Shown: positions 11,165 through 25,300, counted from the stretch's first letter. The stretch is DNA of 64,000 nucleotides from Tyto alba (GCF_018691265.1 NW_024881303.1:11463777-11527776); one strand, 5' to 3'. Numbers and translations are program-made. Notes: generated by a model not told the origin, from the sequence alone.

Positions 11165-11635
11165 GAAAAAGAAAAAGAAAAAGAAAAAGAAAAAGAAAAA
11201 GAAAAAGAAAAAGAAAAAGAAAAAGAAAAAGAAAAAGAAAAAGAAAAAGAAAAAGAAAAAGAAAAAGAAAAAGAAAAAGAAAAAGAAAAAGAAAAAGAAA
11301 AAGAAAAAGAAAAAGAAAAAGAAAAAGAAAAAGAAAAAGAAAAAGAAAAAGAAAAAGAAAAAGAAAAAGAAAAAGAAAAAGAAAAAGAAAAAGAAAAAGA
11401 AAAGAAAAAGAAAAAGAAAAAGAAAAAGAAAAAGAAAAAGAAAAAGAAAAAGAAAAAGAAAAAGAAAAAGAAAAAGAAAAAGAAAAAGAAAAAGAAAAAG
11501 AAAAAGAAAAAGAAAAAGAAAAAGAAAAAGAAAAAGAAAAAGAAAAAGAAAAAGAAAAAGAAAAAGAAAAAGAAAAAGAAAAAGAAAAAGAAAAAGAAAA
11601 AGAAAAAGAAAAAGAAAAAGAAAAAGAAAAAAGAG
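11045..11635 (+). repeat. Hexamer microsatellite / 591-nt purine tract
   Basis: From 11045 to 11635 the plus strand is only A and G. The first block, to about 11137, is about 15 units of GGAAAA. It changes sharply to about 83 units of GAAAAA. Phase breaks are an eight-A run at 11157-11164, a four-A run at 11400-11403 and a six-A run at 11627-11632. A period of six with no stop codons makes every frame open, giving false Lys/Arg and Phe/Leu 'proteins' of over 200 residues on both strands. Such homopurine tracts can adopt triplex structures and are length-variable; that is general knowledge, not visible here. Confidence 0.98.
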
Positions 11636-14600
11636 TGGCCCTAGGCAGTGTCCTACCATATAGGTTATTATGTTGCTGCTTGGCCCTGTGTACAGAAGGT
11701 TTTCTTTCACATGCAGAAAGCTAGTCAAGGTGATACTATCCCCGAAATCCCTGTCTTAACTAGCACAGAGATATGCCACGTAAGATTCCAGGGGCAAGGA
11801 CTTATCCAAGTGCTGGAAAATGAAATACGTCTCCTAATACATACCAAAGTAACCTCCCAGGCCGGTGCGTTTCTCGATCCTTTCTAGTAAGTTAATTCAG
11901 TCCAGGTCCCCCCACTGCTTTGCTATACCACAGGTACCAGTCCCTGTCAACCCAAAAGCTAAGCAAGCTCTGACAGGGAATCCTGAAATGACCCTGGCAA
12001 GCAACTGCCTCACAAAAGTCACTCGGATGTAGTCCACAGACACCAGTAATGGAGTACAAGGAACTGAAAGCTACAGCCACCACAAAGCAGTAAAACAACT
12101 TTGCTGAAGACAGATATTCCATTTTAGCTGAAATATTTTGGTTTCATAAAAGTTGTTCAGAGGTTTGAGAGTCGTTGTACATGGGTTGGGTTTTTTTTTT
12201 TGGTTGGGTGCTCGTATTTTAAACTTTCTGACAGTAAATTGAAATTGTCCATAGAAAAAGTTAAAGTTATATTTCATTATCATGGAAGCTTTTGATGGAA
12301 AAATATATCCACTTTCTCAAAATAAGAAGACCCACTCAAATACTAGCCCAGTATTCATGTTTGCCACCATCTACTTGGTCCTTCTGGATACTGCCAGCTA
12401 GCTTACACAAAGGGCATAGAACCACTCAAATTCATGCTACTACTACAGTGGTAATTTTTATTATTCAATGTATAATTTCAGTCTTGTTCCTTCTGACTAC
12501 AGACTTGATTCCTGGTGACATTTAAGACTGCAGAAAAAGGAAGGAAATTTATCTTTAAAAAGACCTTTCAGTCCTACACTCTAACTTTCCTGTGGTTCAG
12601 ATGTGTGTGTTCTGTCCAGACACAGGAACAAAATTCCTAAATGTAAATACACTGATAATACAATATGATGGGTTTTTTTAATGCTGCAAAAGAGGACACT
12701 TCTGTGAGAAATAATTCACAGAACATAACTGAGAAGGGTTGTATTTTTTTCATAACTTTTTAGGGAAAAAGACCTTTGAAAACCATTTAAGCCCTTAAAT
12801 GTGAACATTGCTACATCTAGCTCATCTACTCTAAAACACGAGCATGAAATAACTGGTGTATAGAGGTCTATTTTGTTCTAACAATTTATCATCTCTTAAT
12901 ATTTATAACAGCCTAACAAATTAAGTTTCTTTTAAATTAATTTGTTTCTAATTATCAGAAGGAAAAACTTCCTATGTAACTAATAATCACAGGCTAAGTG
13001 CAAATTCTGAAGCACTGCTGAGGCTAATGTCAAGGGGCTTGCTATTATTTTTTTTAAAGTAGCAATAGTTAGACACCATTCAATTCAAAGGTAAGTTTTA
13101 CATATTTATCTTTAGCTTACAGGCATGTTTCAGGATTAGGAAGCCATTCTATGAAATATAAATAGAGAAAATTTAACAGAATACAAAAATATGAGTTTGA
13201 GATAAAATTTTAGTTAATGAATTCTAGACGGTTTCTTTTTTGCATCTACTGCAAAGGCAAGAAAGATTTCACAATACAAACGTTAATGTACTCAAAGATT
13301 TCTCAATATGCTTTTTCAATTCTCTCATCAGAATAACTTGTGGCTATTCAAAAAAATACTGGGATAAAAAGCATGGGGGGAATGGATTAACAAAGAAAAG
13401 AAGACCAAAGCTGGTTACCTCAACCCCAGTTATATTACCGCACAATTATTACTTTATTGAGTCCCCAGTAAGATTCACTTAACTAGTTTTCTGGGTTTTA
13501 TAGCTAAATAAATTGCTTAATCCATTTCAGAGGAAAAACCTTATGCTGATGAGTTTATGTTAAAGATGTCATAACCCCTTGGGTGTCGCTCACTAACCGC
13601 TTATTCACGACTTCTCTCCCTTGAGACCACAGTACAGACATCAAAGGCACAGCTGGATAAACTGTATAGATTGGACCCCGAGCAAGAATTATCATAAACA
13701 CTATGAAGCCACAAAGAATGTGGAAGGAATGATCATTTAGATCCAGAGAGTTATTAAAATTCTTTCAGTCCATCTGTTTATGGAGGTATGCGACATTAAC
13801 CGTCTACTGCATTATCACTTGAAGTTCAAACACTGCTTGGGAGAGGGCAATTTTGTAACAGCCATTCCACAACAAGAAGAGGCCGGACCTGGCACTGACT
13901 TAGTTCTCATGAAATTTCACAGTCCTAAGTGGGATTTCGTGACATGTACAATCACAGCATAATCACAGTGACTGAATAAATCTGGTCTTTCAGAGATCTG
14001 GCAGATGATGTAAAACTGACCGTTTATAACTCACCCCACCACATTTACCACTGATGGACTATTTATTACTCACAGATTTCATTAGAGTCCCTAGAGAATT
14101 TTCCAAACCTAGGCCAAAAGAGAAAAATATTTTTTGCTAATATTCTTGCAATATAAGAGATCCACTTTCCCTGGTTTCCAGTCAGCTCTAACAGCAGTTT
14201 TCTTGAAGCAAAACCAGAGGAAGCCGTATTAATGAGAATACTCTTAATGACTTTTGTAAGAGTTAATAGAATGTATAATAAAACAACTGTTCAGTGAGTA
14301 TCTCTGTTTATCAGGACTACTGACAAAAAGTTTTTAGGAAAATTACTTATGCCTAGCACAAAATTTTCTTATTATGTTGAAAAATGTTAATGGAAGGATT
14401 AAAAATCTGTTGTTTTCTTTCACTATTAATGTTACCTCCTTGCAGCCTGCAACAAGTTACATGTTAATTTTTCAAAGCTGTTTAATAAAAGAGTAAAAAT
14501 CCTTTCAGTTCCATATATAAATGCACTGCTTAACCTTGACTTGACTAAAACCAGCTTTCCTTACTCCTGAGTGGTCCCTCTATTTTATTAATTCTAATTA

Positions 14601-16312
14601 TGTAAGCACTATGAGCTGAATTGTCTTTCCCAGTGTACAGAAACTATAAAATACTAGTTTTCTTGGATACTGATGTATATTAATGACTAGCCCCTTCTCT
14701 CTGTACTGACACTGTGCTTCACACAAAATAAGGTACTGTTAATAAAGTGATTTTCAGCCTCTCTTCTGTGGGCCTTTGGGAACTAGCCTGTGGGCTATTT
14801 TTAAAAAGTCTTATGAAAGGTGCCCAGAGAAAGTGAGTTCAAACTTGTGCTAGAGTACTTCATGTACAGGAAAATACTAAACCTTCCCTGGAAGAAAGTT
14901 ACATACCCACAAATCAAAATCAGTTAGAAAAAATATTTGCTTAAAAGTATTACTCAACAAAAGTCAGCATAGCAAAATCTAGCACTATATAGAGATTTTT
15001 AGATTTTTCCATTAGGTCATTCTAGAATAGAATAAAAGACAAAGACCTGATTATGTCAACCTGTCAAAGAACACATAGTAATAGATTATTGGGGAAAAGG
15101 GCACTTTCACTTTTTTTACTACAAAGATGCAGTCAGGCTGGAATAGTTCTCCTATATTCTCATACATAACCATGAAAGGGAAGCAGAAATACTCTGATAT
15201 CACCACCAGCAGAAATATTGATCTTAGCATGTATTAAACAATAGGCACCCCACACCATAACTGTGTTTAAACTCTATGCAAATGAAACCGCTACCATCAA
15301 AACAGAAAAGCTACTATACCACATAGAAAACAAAGATTTACAAAACCTATGTTACCATTTAGAAATGCACTTTACAAAAATATCTCCAGTTCTCTGCTCA
15401 CTAGAAAAAGGCCCACAGGAATATCACAAGTGCCCGTCTGTCTGCTTCTCTCCAAGTAAGAAGGCTGATAGGGGCTGCCAGCTGACTGGCTATGGAAATG
15501 ACTTTGTCTCTAAGCTCCAAAAAGTCCACAGATATGCTTGGGAACACACTGAGACAAAATATACAAATGTTCCAAACAGATTAAAAATTAATTAATCTCA
15601 AGATGGGGACACCCACCTCTTAGATAAAGACACCACCCTATTTTGTTGGTCTTAGCCACTAACTTCCAATGTTACTTATCTCACCCAAGTAGGAAGGAAC
15701 CATGAGGAAAGGGTGTATCGCTGGATTGCTCAACAGGATTACCACCTCTCCCATTTCCCCTTCAATTAATGCCTGCTCTTTTCCCTTCAAATACTCGGAA
15801 AGAGGAATGTCTTGTTTTCAGACCATTGTCGCTTCCAAAAATCATTCCTGGAACCTGAAGAAGTGTGGTCTCACAGTCCTCAAGAGACCTCATAAGGCAA
15901 CTCACTTTCTCATTAGTCTCTTCCTCTTGACAAGAGAGTAAACCAGATCTCTGTATTTTATTTATTTATGGTTCCTGGAGGGAAAAAAAAAAAAAAAAAA
16001 AAAAAACAACAAAACAAAAAAACCCAAACAGTCTTTCCTAGAGAAACTTTTCTAACAGCTAAAAGGGTTTGTGAATTTGAGTCAAATTTAAATCATGGTT
16101 TGGGATTCACTCAAACACTACCACTTGCCAAAAGAAATTCTCTGTGATTTGGATCATGTTTTCCAAGTTAGAGCTGGTAGCCATCAGTCCCAAATACATC
16201 TGTAGGTTAGAAAACTATTTGTTGAAGGAACTTGACAAATATTTTAATATTCTTCTTAACATACAGGGGTGGAAAAGTGGTAAGACTTTTTATTAACACA
16301 GAGAGTACTGGG
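11636..16312. other. Unannotated AT-rich DNA
   Basis: No gene is recognised. The interval 12.85-14.5 kb is particularly AT-rich with many TAAT/ATTA words and few homopolymers. A 24-A run at 15983 is listed separately. Open frames such as 15263-15595 (110 codons) resemble no known protein. Confidence 0.7.
15983..16022 (+). repeat. A-rich low-complexity tract
   Basis: Twenty-four A residues at 15983-16006 are followed by CAACAAAACAAAAAAA. There is no retrotransposed body directly upstream that I recognise, so this is better called a simple repeat than a poly(A) tail. Confidence 0.9.
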
Positions 16313-16372
16313 TAACATTTTCAAAAGAGCCTGATTCTTAGGAGTTTCCTATTAGATTTAGGCACTAAAATT
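16313..16372. mobile_element. MITE-like palindromic relic, GATTTTCAAAAG type
   Basis: ACATTTTCAAAAGAGCCTG followed by TTCTTAGGAG, then ATTAGATTTAGGCAC, matches the order of words in the palindromic element that interrupts the MIR relic near 2.3 kb (TTTTCAAAAG, CTTAGGAG, TTAGGC). The closing inverted repeat is decayed. It is probably the same family, but the match is short. Confidence 0.35.
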
Positions 16373-19300
16373 CCAGTTTCATTTTTGGCTAAGGCTTCTA
16401 CATAGCTTAGGGCTTTTAAATTCCCCTTCCACTACCGATGCTATAATTGACAATTTTTCCTCAACACTGTTAGCATGGCTGTACCCTGTCATACTTGTAT
16501 TGGTTTGGGAAATTTGGGCCAGACATTTCAGAAACTGAAGCCAAGAGTTACACTTTCTTAATCCATATGTGACTACCTGAATAAGTGCTTTGCTTTCCAA
16601 AAGCCAGAAGCACCATAACAGCTGCCATTTATTTCCAAGACAGCTGCTGGATGCCCAGTGCTTTGGCATACCACTCCAACTACTTCAAAGCTGTAAACAT
16701 AGTCTACAAAACTTGCCCTTCAAGTGGTTATCTACAGCACCAAGTTCAACGGGTAAGTGCATTAAATCCGTTCTCTCCCTTCCTCTGATATTGAGTTGAA
16801 GGGGCGGGGGGGAAAAGAGTTTAAGATAATTGAAATACGTAAATGACAAAAAGCCATTTGTGATAAAGAACCCTGTGTGTAAAAGATGTTGATGCTGTAG
16901 GGAGCAGCAGTGGGCTGGGTCTGCCTGGGAACATCTGTTTGTCTGTGCAAGGGTCAGGATGCCAGGGGCTTCCACACTGTAAAAAGAAGGAAGTTAATAT
17001 CACACAAGCATGCAAGCTGCCTGCCACGTGCCAACACAAGCAGAACCCCCCCTTTTCTTCTGTCTCCCCTCCCCACCCCCAATGCTTGTTTCCCATCTGA
17101 CATCCTCTTTTTCCCAGCCTGCAGCCATGACAGTTTTGGTTTCTCGAGTGACAGTCTCCATTCCTCTCAAGCCATCTTTGCTGAACAACAGATCCCAAGC
17201 TACTGGAGACAGAGCAGAAAGGCTGGAGTAGACAGGAAAGTAGCTCTTGAACTTGGGGGCTGATGAAGCACAGAATTTGCTGCAATGTTAACAGAGGAGA
17301 GAAAACAGGTACACGCTGACCCATTTCTACCATGGTGCCTAGGTGGTACTGCTGAAAACAGCTAGGTAACACACTAGTGGAAACTGAAGCTAATCAAGCA
17401 TATTTTGATGTTTATTTCTTCTCTGAAATTTATTTTAAAAGATCAAATCCATCAATTTAAAATTATCTAAGCAAGCTATACAATGATGTATTTTATTTGT
17501 TAGACCTCCCTCCTTCTACCACACAGTTTCATCTCACCTTTAAAGTAGCCTTTGATTCCATAGGAACAAGAGCAAGGTGGCAAAACCGCCTTGATTTCAG
17601 CAAGGCTCCCAAAGAGGCAAGGACTCAACCAAAAACCTCTCAGAGGTGAGACTAAAGGGAGCTAAGCTCTTCGCAACATGTTGCTTCTCTTGCTGTTCTG
17701 TAGCATTTGTCTGAGAGGAGGACCAGGACCACACCTGTGCTCTGAAGCCAGGTGAATTACACACCAAGCTCCAGGACAAAGCCAATACACCTGAACCCAA
17801 GGCCACCAGCACTCTAGCCAGAGCTCAGGGATGCTTCTCAATTTTAGCTCCATTAACATGTTGGTAGCTAAAAGCCATGGCAGCTGGACTGCTCTGGAGA
17901 TCCCAGCTAGAGTTTCTAAAGCTCAGCTGATATAGAAACAGAAATTAACTGTATATATTTATATCAAGCCTGGCACCATAGGGTCCTTCTCCAAACCAAG
18001 CTTTTGCCCCCTGATACAAAAATTGAATCATATTTGTACCATTCCCACTGTATTGGAGATTCCTAATGCATTAGAAGATGCTGTTTTGATGACTACACAT
18101 TATGTTGGACTGTCAGATGGTCTCTCAGATCAACCTTAGTAGCCAAGTAGCTTTGCTTCAAACCAAGTCCTTGTTCCAGCATGAACAGCCCCATTACTTC
18201 CAGTGGGAATATCTATAAGCTTTAAATGAAAGAGGCACTTTTTCTGGCTTGGAGCTTAAACTGCCAGCCTATAAACCTGCTTAATGCAAGCTACTTCTAG
18301 CTATCAACAGCATCATTAATTTCTCTCTTTCTCAAACCAGCTTTCTGATGGTGCGGATACTTCTGTTCTTTTAAAGACCTCGATTTCCACTTTTACCAAA
18401 AGTAATTGGAAAGAAATTGTCACACTCTATATGATATTTCCAGTTTACAGCTTATGTGGTACATTTCAGTCAAACTTCGTATTAGGTTTTGGGATACAGA
18501 TGTCGTATATATCCCTGCAGGTGTATGTCAACCCATTTTCTTTTAGTCTGTATCATGCGTTCAAATGATCTTTATATTATTGATGATGCTTCTTTAGATC
18601 AATGGAGTACTCAAAATAATCCATCTTCTTATTTTTCTGGCAAGCCAGGTGTTATTCTGGCTCTTCATACTTTTAGTGTTTGCCTCCAGGTGTTGCATCT
18701 ATCAGGTTTTTTTATAACTCACATGTAGCTTTTTTTTTTAAGGGGAAATATAATAACTAAACCCAGTAACTGTTGCCTGAAGAACATCAATAACAATGTT
18801 TAGTTTACAAGAGTGTTTCTGTGTGAGACAAATTTTGGAGGTCCTGGCTCTTTCTAAATTGAAAAAGGTAAATGATGTTGATTTAGACCTTTTCTGCATG
18901 AATATCGGTTTTCCATGTGTACTTATTTTGGTATTTTTGGTAATAACTCTTTCCCAAAGTAATAATTTTGTATAATAAAATTTTGAAGATGTCTCTGACT
19001 GAGATTTCTGTCTGTAATACATTTTTATCTATCTCACTGTTTATTATCAGCTCTAGAATCTATCGAGGTGGTGACCATTAGATTCTTTCTATGATTCTTA
19101 TGCATATTTTTATGATGATCTCACGGGATTACAGCAATTAATTATTTATGAAACTCCTAGCCACTTCCCTCTAGCAACTGCAGATTCTGCAATCTCAAGC
19201 ATCAGAAAGGTTACTGGAGGTATACTCTCCTAGCTCTTGTGCTTACAACCCTTTTTTTTTGGCTCACAGTGAAGAAAATTAACTTATCCTTAAGGCTTTG

Positions 19301-19823
19301 TGTGGGCTTGCTACTTCACACCAAAGAGAGCTCCTTAATTTATACCTCCTGAAGTGAGCTACAGCCATTCAAGCACAAAGGACTGTTGACTGCCTCTTTA
19401 ATACCAGTTGTATAATTTTGGTTTAGAATTAGGATTCCTTCATTGTTCACCTGTTATTTACCTCTGCTGAAGGGCAGACAGCCTAAAAAAGACTTCATCT
19501 GATGATGCAAATCCAGTACACAGGCATCAAACTTTGCTCCCTTCCCCAAATCCCACCTTCTGTGTGAGGAAAACAGTTTTTCACACATAGGTGATAGCTG
19601 AGCAACAATCACGCAGAAATATTTTGAGCCTTGTATTTAAAACCCCAGCTTTTAAACTCTGGAAATTAATCATAAATATGAATCAATCTCTCTATCAGAA
19701 ATAACATTTTTCTTAATGATAAGATCCTATTAAAATATCAGCACTTTAAAACCAACCAAGTGCCTTTACATTTTAAGCACAAGCAATAAATGTTCTGCAC
19801 CACTAGTACCTATACAAGAACTC

Positions 19824-19843
19824 TTTTTTTTTTTTTTTTTTTT
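19824..19843. repeat. T20 homopolymer
   Basis: Twenty consecutive T residues, followed by ATTTC. Simple slippage tract with no adjacent element recognised. Confidence 0.95.
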
Positions 19844-20974
19844 ATTTCAATGCCACCCAGAACACAAGGCGAGGGACAATTACCAGTGACATGATCACTA
19901 TGCACACATAACTCCCTATCAAGCAGGAGGGACATATGCATGGACTTGCTGGACATCATCCAGAGCCATTTGCGTATGGTGGTGACTTGATAGCTACATG
20001 TGAATCTAGACAACTCCGTAAGAGTTGTTTACAGCATAAAGACTGTGAACAACCACCACAGTACTTTGGGACCAGACACAAACGTTCTCCAGCTGGATCC
20101 AGCCCCTGGGGCACAAGCTAGACAGCCCTGACCTAAATAACATTGTCCATTTGTAACCAGAATGAACTTTCTGTAAGCCTACCAAAAAATGTCTCCTACT
20201 AAGAGTTTACACATCTGTCCTTGACACTCTATCAAAGCTGAGCCTGTTGTCTAAAAGGCCCAACCAAGCCAGCCCATTGCATTCTTATAATTCACAGCTC
20301 CTCGGTGTCCTATAGATATTGTTGTAACTAGAAAGTTTTCAGGGTTCAGATCATCTTTGGATGGCAATCCCTCCTTTGTCTTGCATTTACATGCATGGCA
20401 AAATGGAGCTGCATTCTGAGGTATGAAGCTGCACCATTATATATCATAGTAATAAGAATATCCCAGAGCTACCGAAATCAGATATACCAAGCCATGAGGC
20501 GATCACCCCCACTGCTCATCTCTCTCTGTGAGATGCTTCATTTCCAAGCCTCCTGCCCCTCTTGCCAGCTCAAGCAAGAGGCACCATCCCCTTCTAGGTG
20601 GATTTCCAGCCCTCAGCACGCTTGAGTGACCTGTTGAGAACAGCAGAGCCCTCGGTGGCTTACAAGATTGCAGGCGGGTGATGGGCAAATGCCACCCTGG
20701 AGCTGACACCTGCGCAGCGGATGCTTGCAAAATGCCTGACACCTTGAGGGGCTGTGACTTGTTTTCCTTTCAACTCCTCAATCAACCTGACAGGAGCTTG
20801 CTTTGAGTTTTCAGTTTTGGCAGTGCCAATAAATTCCCCTTGCACTGTGATATTTCAGGCTCCATTCCTACTCAATCTTGACTGCTGCCTTTGTGGCACT
20901 GTGCCACACCAGGGCAATTACTGAGGCTGTGTGGGACACACTGAATTCCTTATCAAGGAGTGTGCAGTAATATC

Positions 20975-20991
20975 GCTGCTGCTGCTGCTGC
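20975..20991 (+). repeat. Short GCT trinucleotide repeat
   Basis: Between five and six GCT units with no interruption. Too short to be notable, recorded for completeness. Confidence 0.9.
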
Positions 20992-22292
20992 AACCACCTC
21001 TGCACCTTCTCTGTAACAGAAGATGCTCTGGGGCCTCGAGCTCATTTCATTCCTACCTTTTAATTAGTTCAGACTTTTTCCAGGGGTGATTTTCATGTTG
21101 GTTTAGGGACATCTGTCTACCCAGTTCCTCTTGCCTTCTGTTAGAGAAAGAACAGACCCGAGAAAAGTGTCAAAAATGTGACAGTATTTGCAGACCTTTC
21201 TTTACCAGTACTTCTCCCTCTTCCAGTATTTTCACTGGATATTAATGAGCCAGAGTATGAATTCACCTGAGTGAATGTATTATACAGTAGACATGCAATA
21301 TATGTTTTTAGCCTGTAATGAAACCTGTTTCATCGGTTAGGGCCAATGACACTTGAATTCTAGGGTGTCAGGGAAATACAGTTTCCCCTGAGTTAAAGGG
21401 ATTGATCCACCCTCTTCCAAGGAAGAGGAGGAAGGAGAGGAAAGCTGCCTTCGCTAACTGATGAAATCTGAGTTTTTTGAAGCTTGTATTTACTGTTACT
21501 GTTAGTCTGGGTTACCTCTACCTTGAGTATCAGTCATGATTATTTTGCTTTAATATACCGGTCAGCTGTGGCATGTTTCATGCTGTGGCCACAGGGTATT
21601 TGTTTTAAATAGTAATAACATGCTTCCTTGTATTTTCACTTCCTTAATTTCGTCTCTTTTCTTCCCTGCGAATAACCAGATTTAGTTGTCACTGCCTGTC
21701 CCTACCAGCAGCTCAGGTGCTCTCATCAGCTCTGCCTGTCTGCCCAGAAGCCCACAGATTGCCACGGGCAGCCTCCAACAGCCACCTCAGAACGTGCTTT
21801 TCCCTACAGCCCATGTGCACTGCCCTCAGGATTTGTTTTCACCTTAAATTCACTTCAGCAAAGAGAAATATATTTTGCTGTCATAATGAGACATGCTGGT
21901 GCATCAGAATTTCTGGGCTAATATGGAAAAAGAATCAAAAAAAAAAAAGAATAAAGAACAATGACATTTAAAACACTGGTAGGAAAAGCAAATATCAGTC
22001 TCATCATTTGCTTAACTGTTATTTGCTTGATGGGATGGATCTATTGCTTTCCCTGACATAGAGAAAGCATAATTTGATAATTTCTTCTTTCTTCAGGTTT
22101 TTTTTTGACCCTTCATTGAGTTTTTCCTCACATTCATTTCCTAATGCTCCTAATTTAAAGCCATTGTCTCATAGCAGGCTCTCTGCCTATCTATTAATAA
22201 AAAAATCCTTTCACCTTCTAAAAATACAGCAGGCTGTGTGTGGGAAAATGTTTCAGCATTTCAGCCCACAGTGAGGAAGCACTTACACACTC

Positions 22293-22345
22293 AAAAAAAA
22301 AAAAAAAAAAAACCACCAAACAAAAAACCAAACCAACCAACTACA
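22293..22345 (+). repeat. A20 run with CCAAAC-rich tail
   Basis: Twenty A residues at 22293-22312 followed by an A/C low-complexity tail (ACCACCAAACAAAAAACC and CAACCAAC words). The same type of A-run passing into A/C words recurs at 58.3 and 61.8 kb. Confidence 0.9.
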
Positions 22346-25300
22346 AGAAATTGAAAGCTTAGCAGAGTCATAGCTCTACTTTCTATTACCTGCTCGTAAT
22401 GTATGTACAGAAAAATAAGTGCAGTGCCTCATCTCCACCTATTATAACTGACCTTAACTCCATATAGATCTAAAGTACCTTGCCCTTCCTACACTAGGCA
22501 AAGATCTGTCCCAAACGTGATATTTGCACTGAGTCTCAACTTGTGAGACAATAACATGCAATGATCATTCAGAAAGGAGGCTGACAAAAACACATGAAAT
22601 TAATTGTTTTGTATCAAGTTTTTAAATCCTACAGCCTCAAATTGTTACAGTAACCTCCTTCCATCTTTATTAAATAGCATCAGGCTTTCAGGACATAAAG
22701 TTTCCCCATGTCACTAGAATCTTTCTAAAAAGAACTACATGACTTCAAGTGAAATGCATCATCTGGGGAGAGAGGTATGTGCATTCATCCCTTCTCCCTT
22801 TCACCACATGAAAATACAGGGAGGCTCAATCTAAGCAGTTGCGGGCTCATCAGGTTTGTGTGTATTTCTAAAATCCTCCTTCTGCCTTCTTCAAAAAGTT
22901 TTGTTGTCCCCTCACCATCTGCACAGTTCCAGCAGCAAGATTGCCTTAGCCCTTTCTGTGGCAGTTGTCCCCTCCCAGAGCATTAATTTTACACTTGCAC
23001 TGTGAGGAGGAGAGATGGTGCTTCACCCATTGTTCAGTTCCTTGATTCATGTAGATTCTGCTCCAAGTCAAGCATTTCCCTATGAGACATCAGCTGAGCC
23101 TTTCTCACTGTCCGAGCCTTTTTCTCCATTTCAAGGTGAAGCACTTAATTTTAGTTTGTTTAGATGTGATCAGGAATTACACGGTCAGAATTTGCCTGCT
23201 TTCTTATTTTCCTGAACCATACCACTTGCAACCTTTTTCACCCCTTTATTATTTAATCATCTATAGGATAAACTTTCTCTTGAGGAAGTACTATAATCAC
23301 TTTGCTAATGCAGATCCACAAGAGCCACCAGAGAGAGCTATGTTCTGGGAAAGAAAAAAGGGCTTGTCTGTTTTTAAATATTTGCCTCCACGTTCACCCT
23401 CCTCTGGCTCTCCAGCTCTGGAGTTCCCGGCTGGGATCCTGGGTGGACCTTGGACCTGTCAGCCAGCCAGCAAGGAGCGTGGATCTGACACACGTGGCTC
23501 CAGGCACGTAGTACAAAGCACAGCACTGGAGCCTCACCAGTACAACCATGCAGGAAGAGCAAGGGAGTTTCCAAAATGCCACTGGTCTGATTTCAGCATA
23601 TTTAAACTTAAACCCATAGGTATTCACAATAATAGGCACACAGTTGCCTTTCCAGGACAGCACCCATCTGCCAAATTACATCTAAACTGCACAGTTCTGA
23701 TTTCATTTGCTCAATATTTCCCCATCATTACACAGACTTTTAAAAAAAAATATGGTGGGGAAAAATATTTTCATTCTAAAATGGATATATGTACAAGCGT
23801 TAAGGAAGCATGAAAAGGACACTGTAGGACCACTGAAGTCACTAAGAGTCTTTCTGTTGACGTCAATGTGGTTTTGGATCAGATTCTAATTTATTGGATA
23901 GATTATTTGTTGACAAGTCTTCATTCATCTTTAACAGGAACAGACCATGACACGAATAGGAATCTGGGCAGAGAAAACGTATTTGTATAAAAACATTAGG
24001 CTAAATGTTCAGACCGAATAAATTGGATCAGCAGGGTGAAATGTGACACTTCCGCAGACAGAGACATATGGCTTTTCATATAGAAGGGACTGAAGAAAGG
24101 CCCAGATGAAAAGATGTGATTTTATCATTTCCTGTGACATCTATGGCACATAATGTTACAGCATGGGGGAAAAAAAATAAAGGATGCTATCAGCACCAGC
24201 ATGGAGTGACTCACTCACGGTTCTCACTGCAGTGGATGATTTGACAGAACTTTTTCTTTTGCTGTGTGACTGCCAGTCCCAAGCAGCAGTACGTGAAGAG
24301 CCACCTGAAGCACAGCAATCAACAGGTTAACCTGCAGCAAGGTGGCTTTCAAGACTGAAAACAATTGTATGCCCCTGTCTAGAAGGTTACAGCAATCATT
24401 CTCTAGGAGTAACATTTTACTCCTGGCTCAGCTGCCTGATTTTCAGTGGAATGACACCTCCAGTCACCTGCAGCCACTCAGATGTAAACAAAATGATAAA
24501 GGACAGCAGAATCCAACTCTTTGACAGCTCTGGAATAGTATGTCATGTAACCTATCTCGGTGCGATGTATATGAGCATGTGTGTGTAATACTGTTATCTC
24601 TCTGTGAATGTATGTAGGTGCTCATAAACATAACTTTTTGAGATCTCAGGGCTGTAAATGGAAAATGGCTGCTTTGAAGTGAATGGAGTAATTCAGGTAC
24701 TAAACCTTTAATTAACTAGCAGGTCACTTTTTTACCAGTCAGAACTGCTTCAATTTTATTGCTAGTATTTGGTTAAGGCAAGACATTTCTGAGTCAAAAA
24801 ACATGTGTACAATAAGAGTTGCATACACCAAGCATTCTGCTTTTCTGCCAAGAATTTAATGGGCGGCAACATAATCAAATAATAAGTCTTTTTTTAACAA
24901 AAACTGCCCCTTCCACACATGTATGAGAGCTTCAGTTTTCTGCTTGGAGCTGCAGGTCATTTCCCTTCCTTCTCCCCATGGGACAGACGCAAGCTCTGTA
25001 TTTGAACCCTTGCACGTTCCTTCCCACTCGTGAAAGATCAGAAGACTTTTCTGGAAATTAAGAAGAGAGGAGTAGAACACATCAGTCAAACTCTGTCTTT
25101 CTGAACAAGTCTTGTTACCACTTGAAATTTGCTGGGAATGCAAGTTTACTGCTCACAGAATTGCTATGAACGTCAGAAAGCAATGAGCCCAGCCTTGCTC
25201 CAAACCGTTCTCACTAACTCCCTGGCATATGTCTTCCATTTAAATAGTTTTAGTTTTAGCTCAGCTGTCTGCTTGAGGACATTTAAAGAATGGTTAGAGT

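Noticed and set aside
11021..11728. Open frames of 235 and 206 codons (Phe/Leu-rich and Lys/Arg-rich)
   Set aside because: They are produced by the period-six purine repeat, which has no stop codon in any frame. They are not genes.
15983..16022. Poly(A) tail of a processed pseudogene
   Set aside because: No coding or RNA-like body upstream and no target duplication. Similar A runs recur across the window as simple repeats.
16821..17372. 183-codon minus-strand open frame
   Set aside because: No recognisable domain, overlapped by open frames on both strands in a locally GC-richer segment; best explained by chance.
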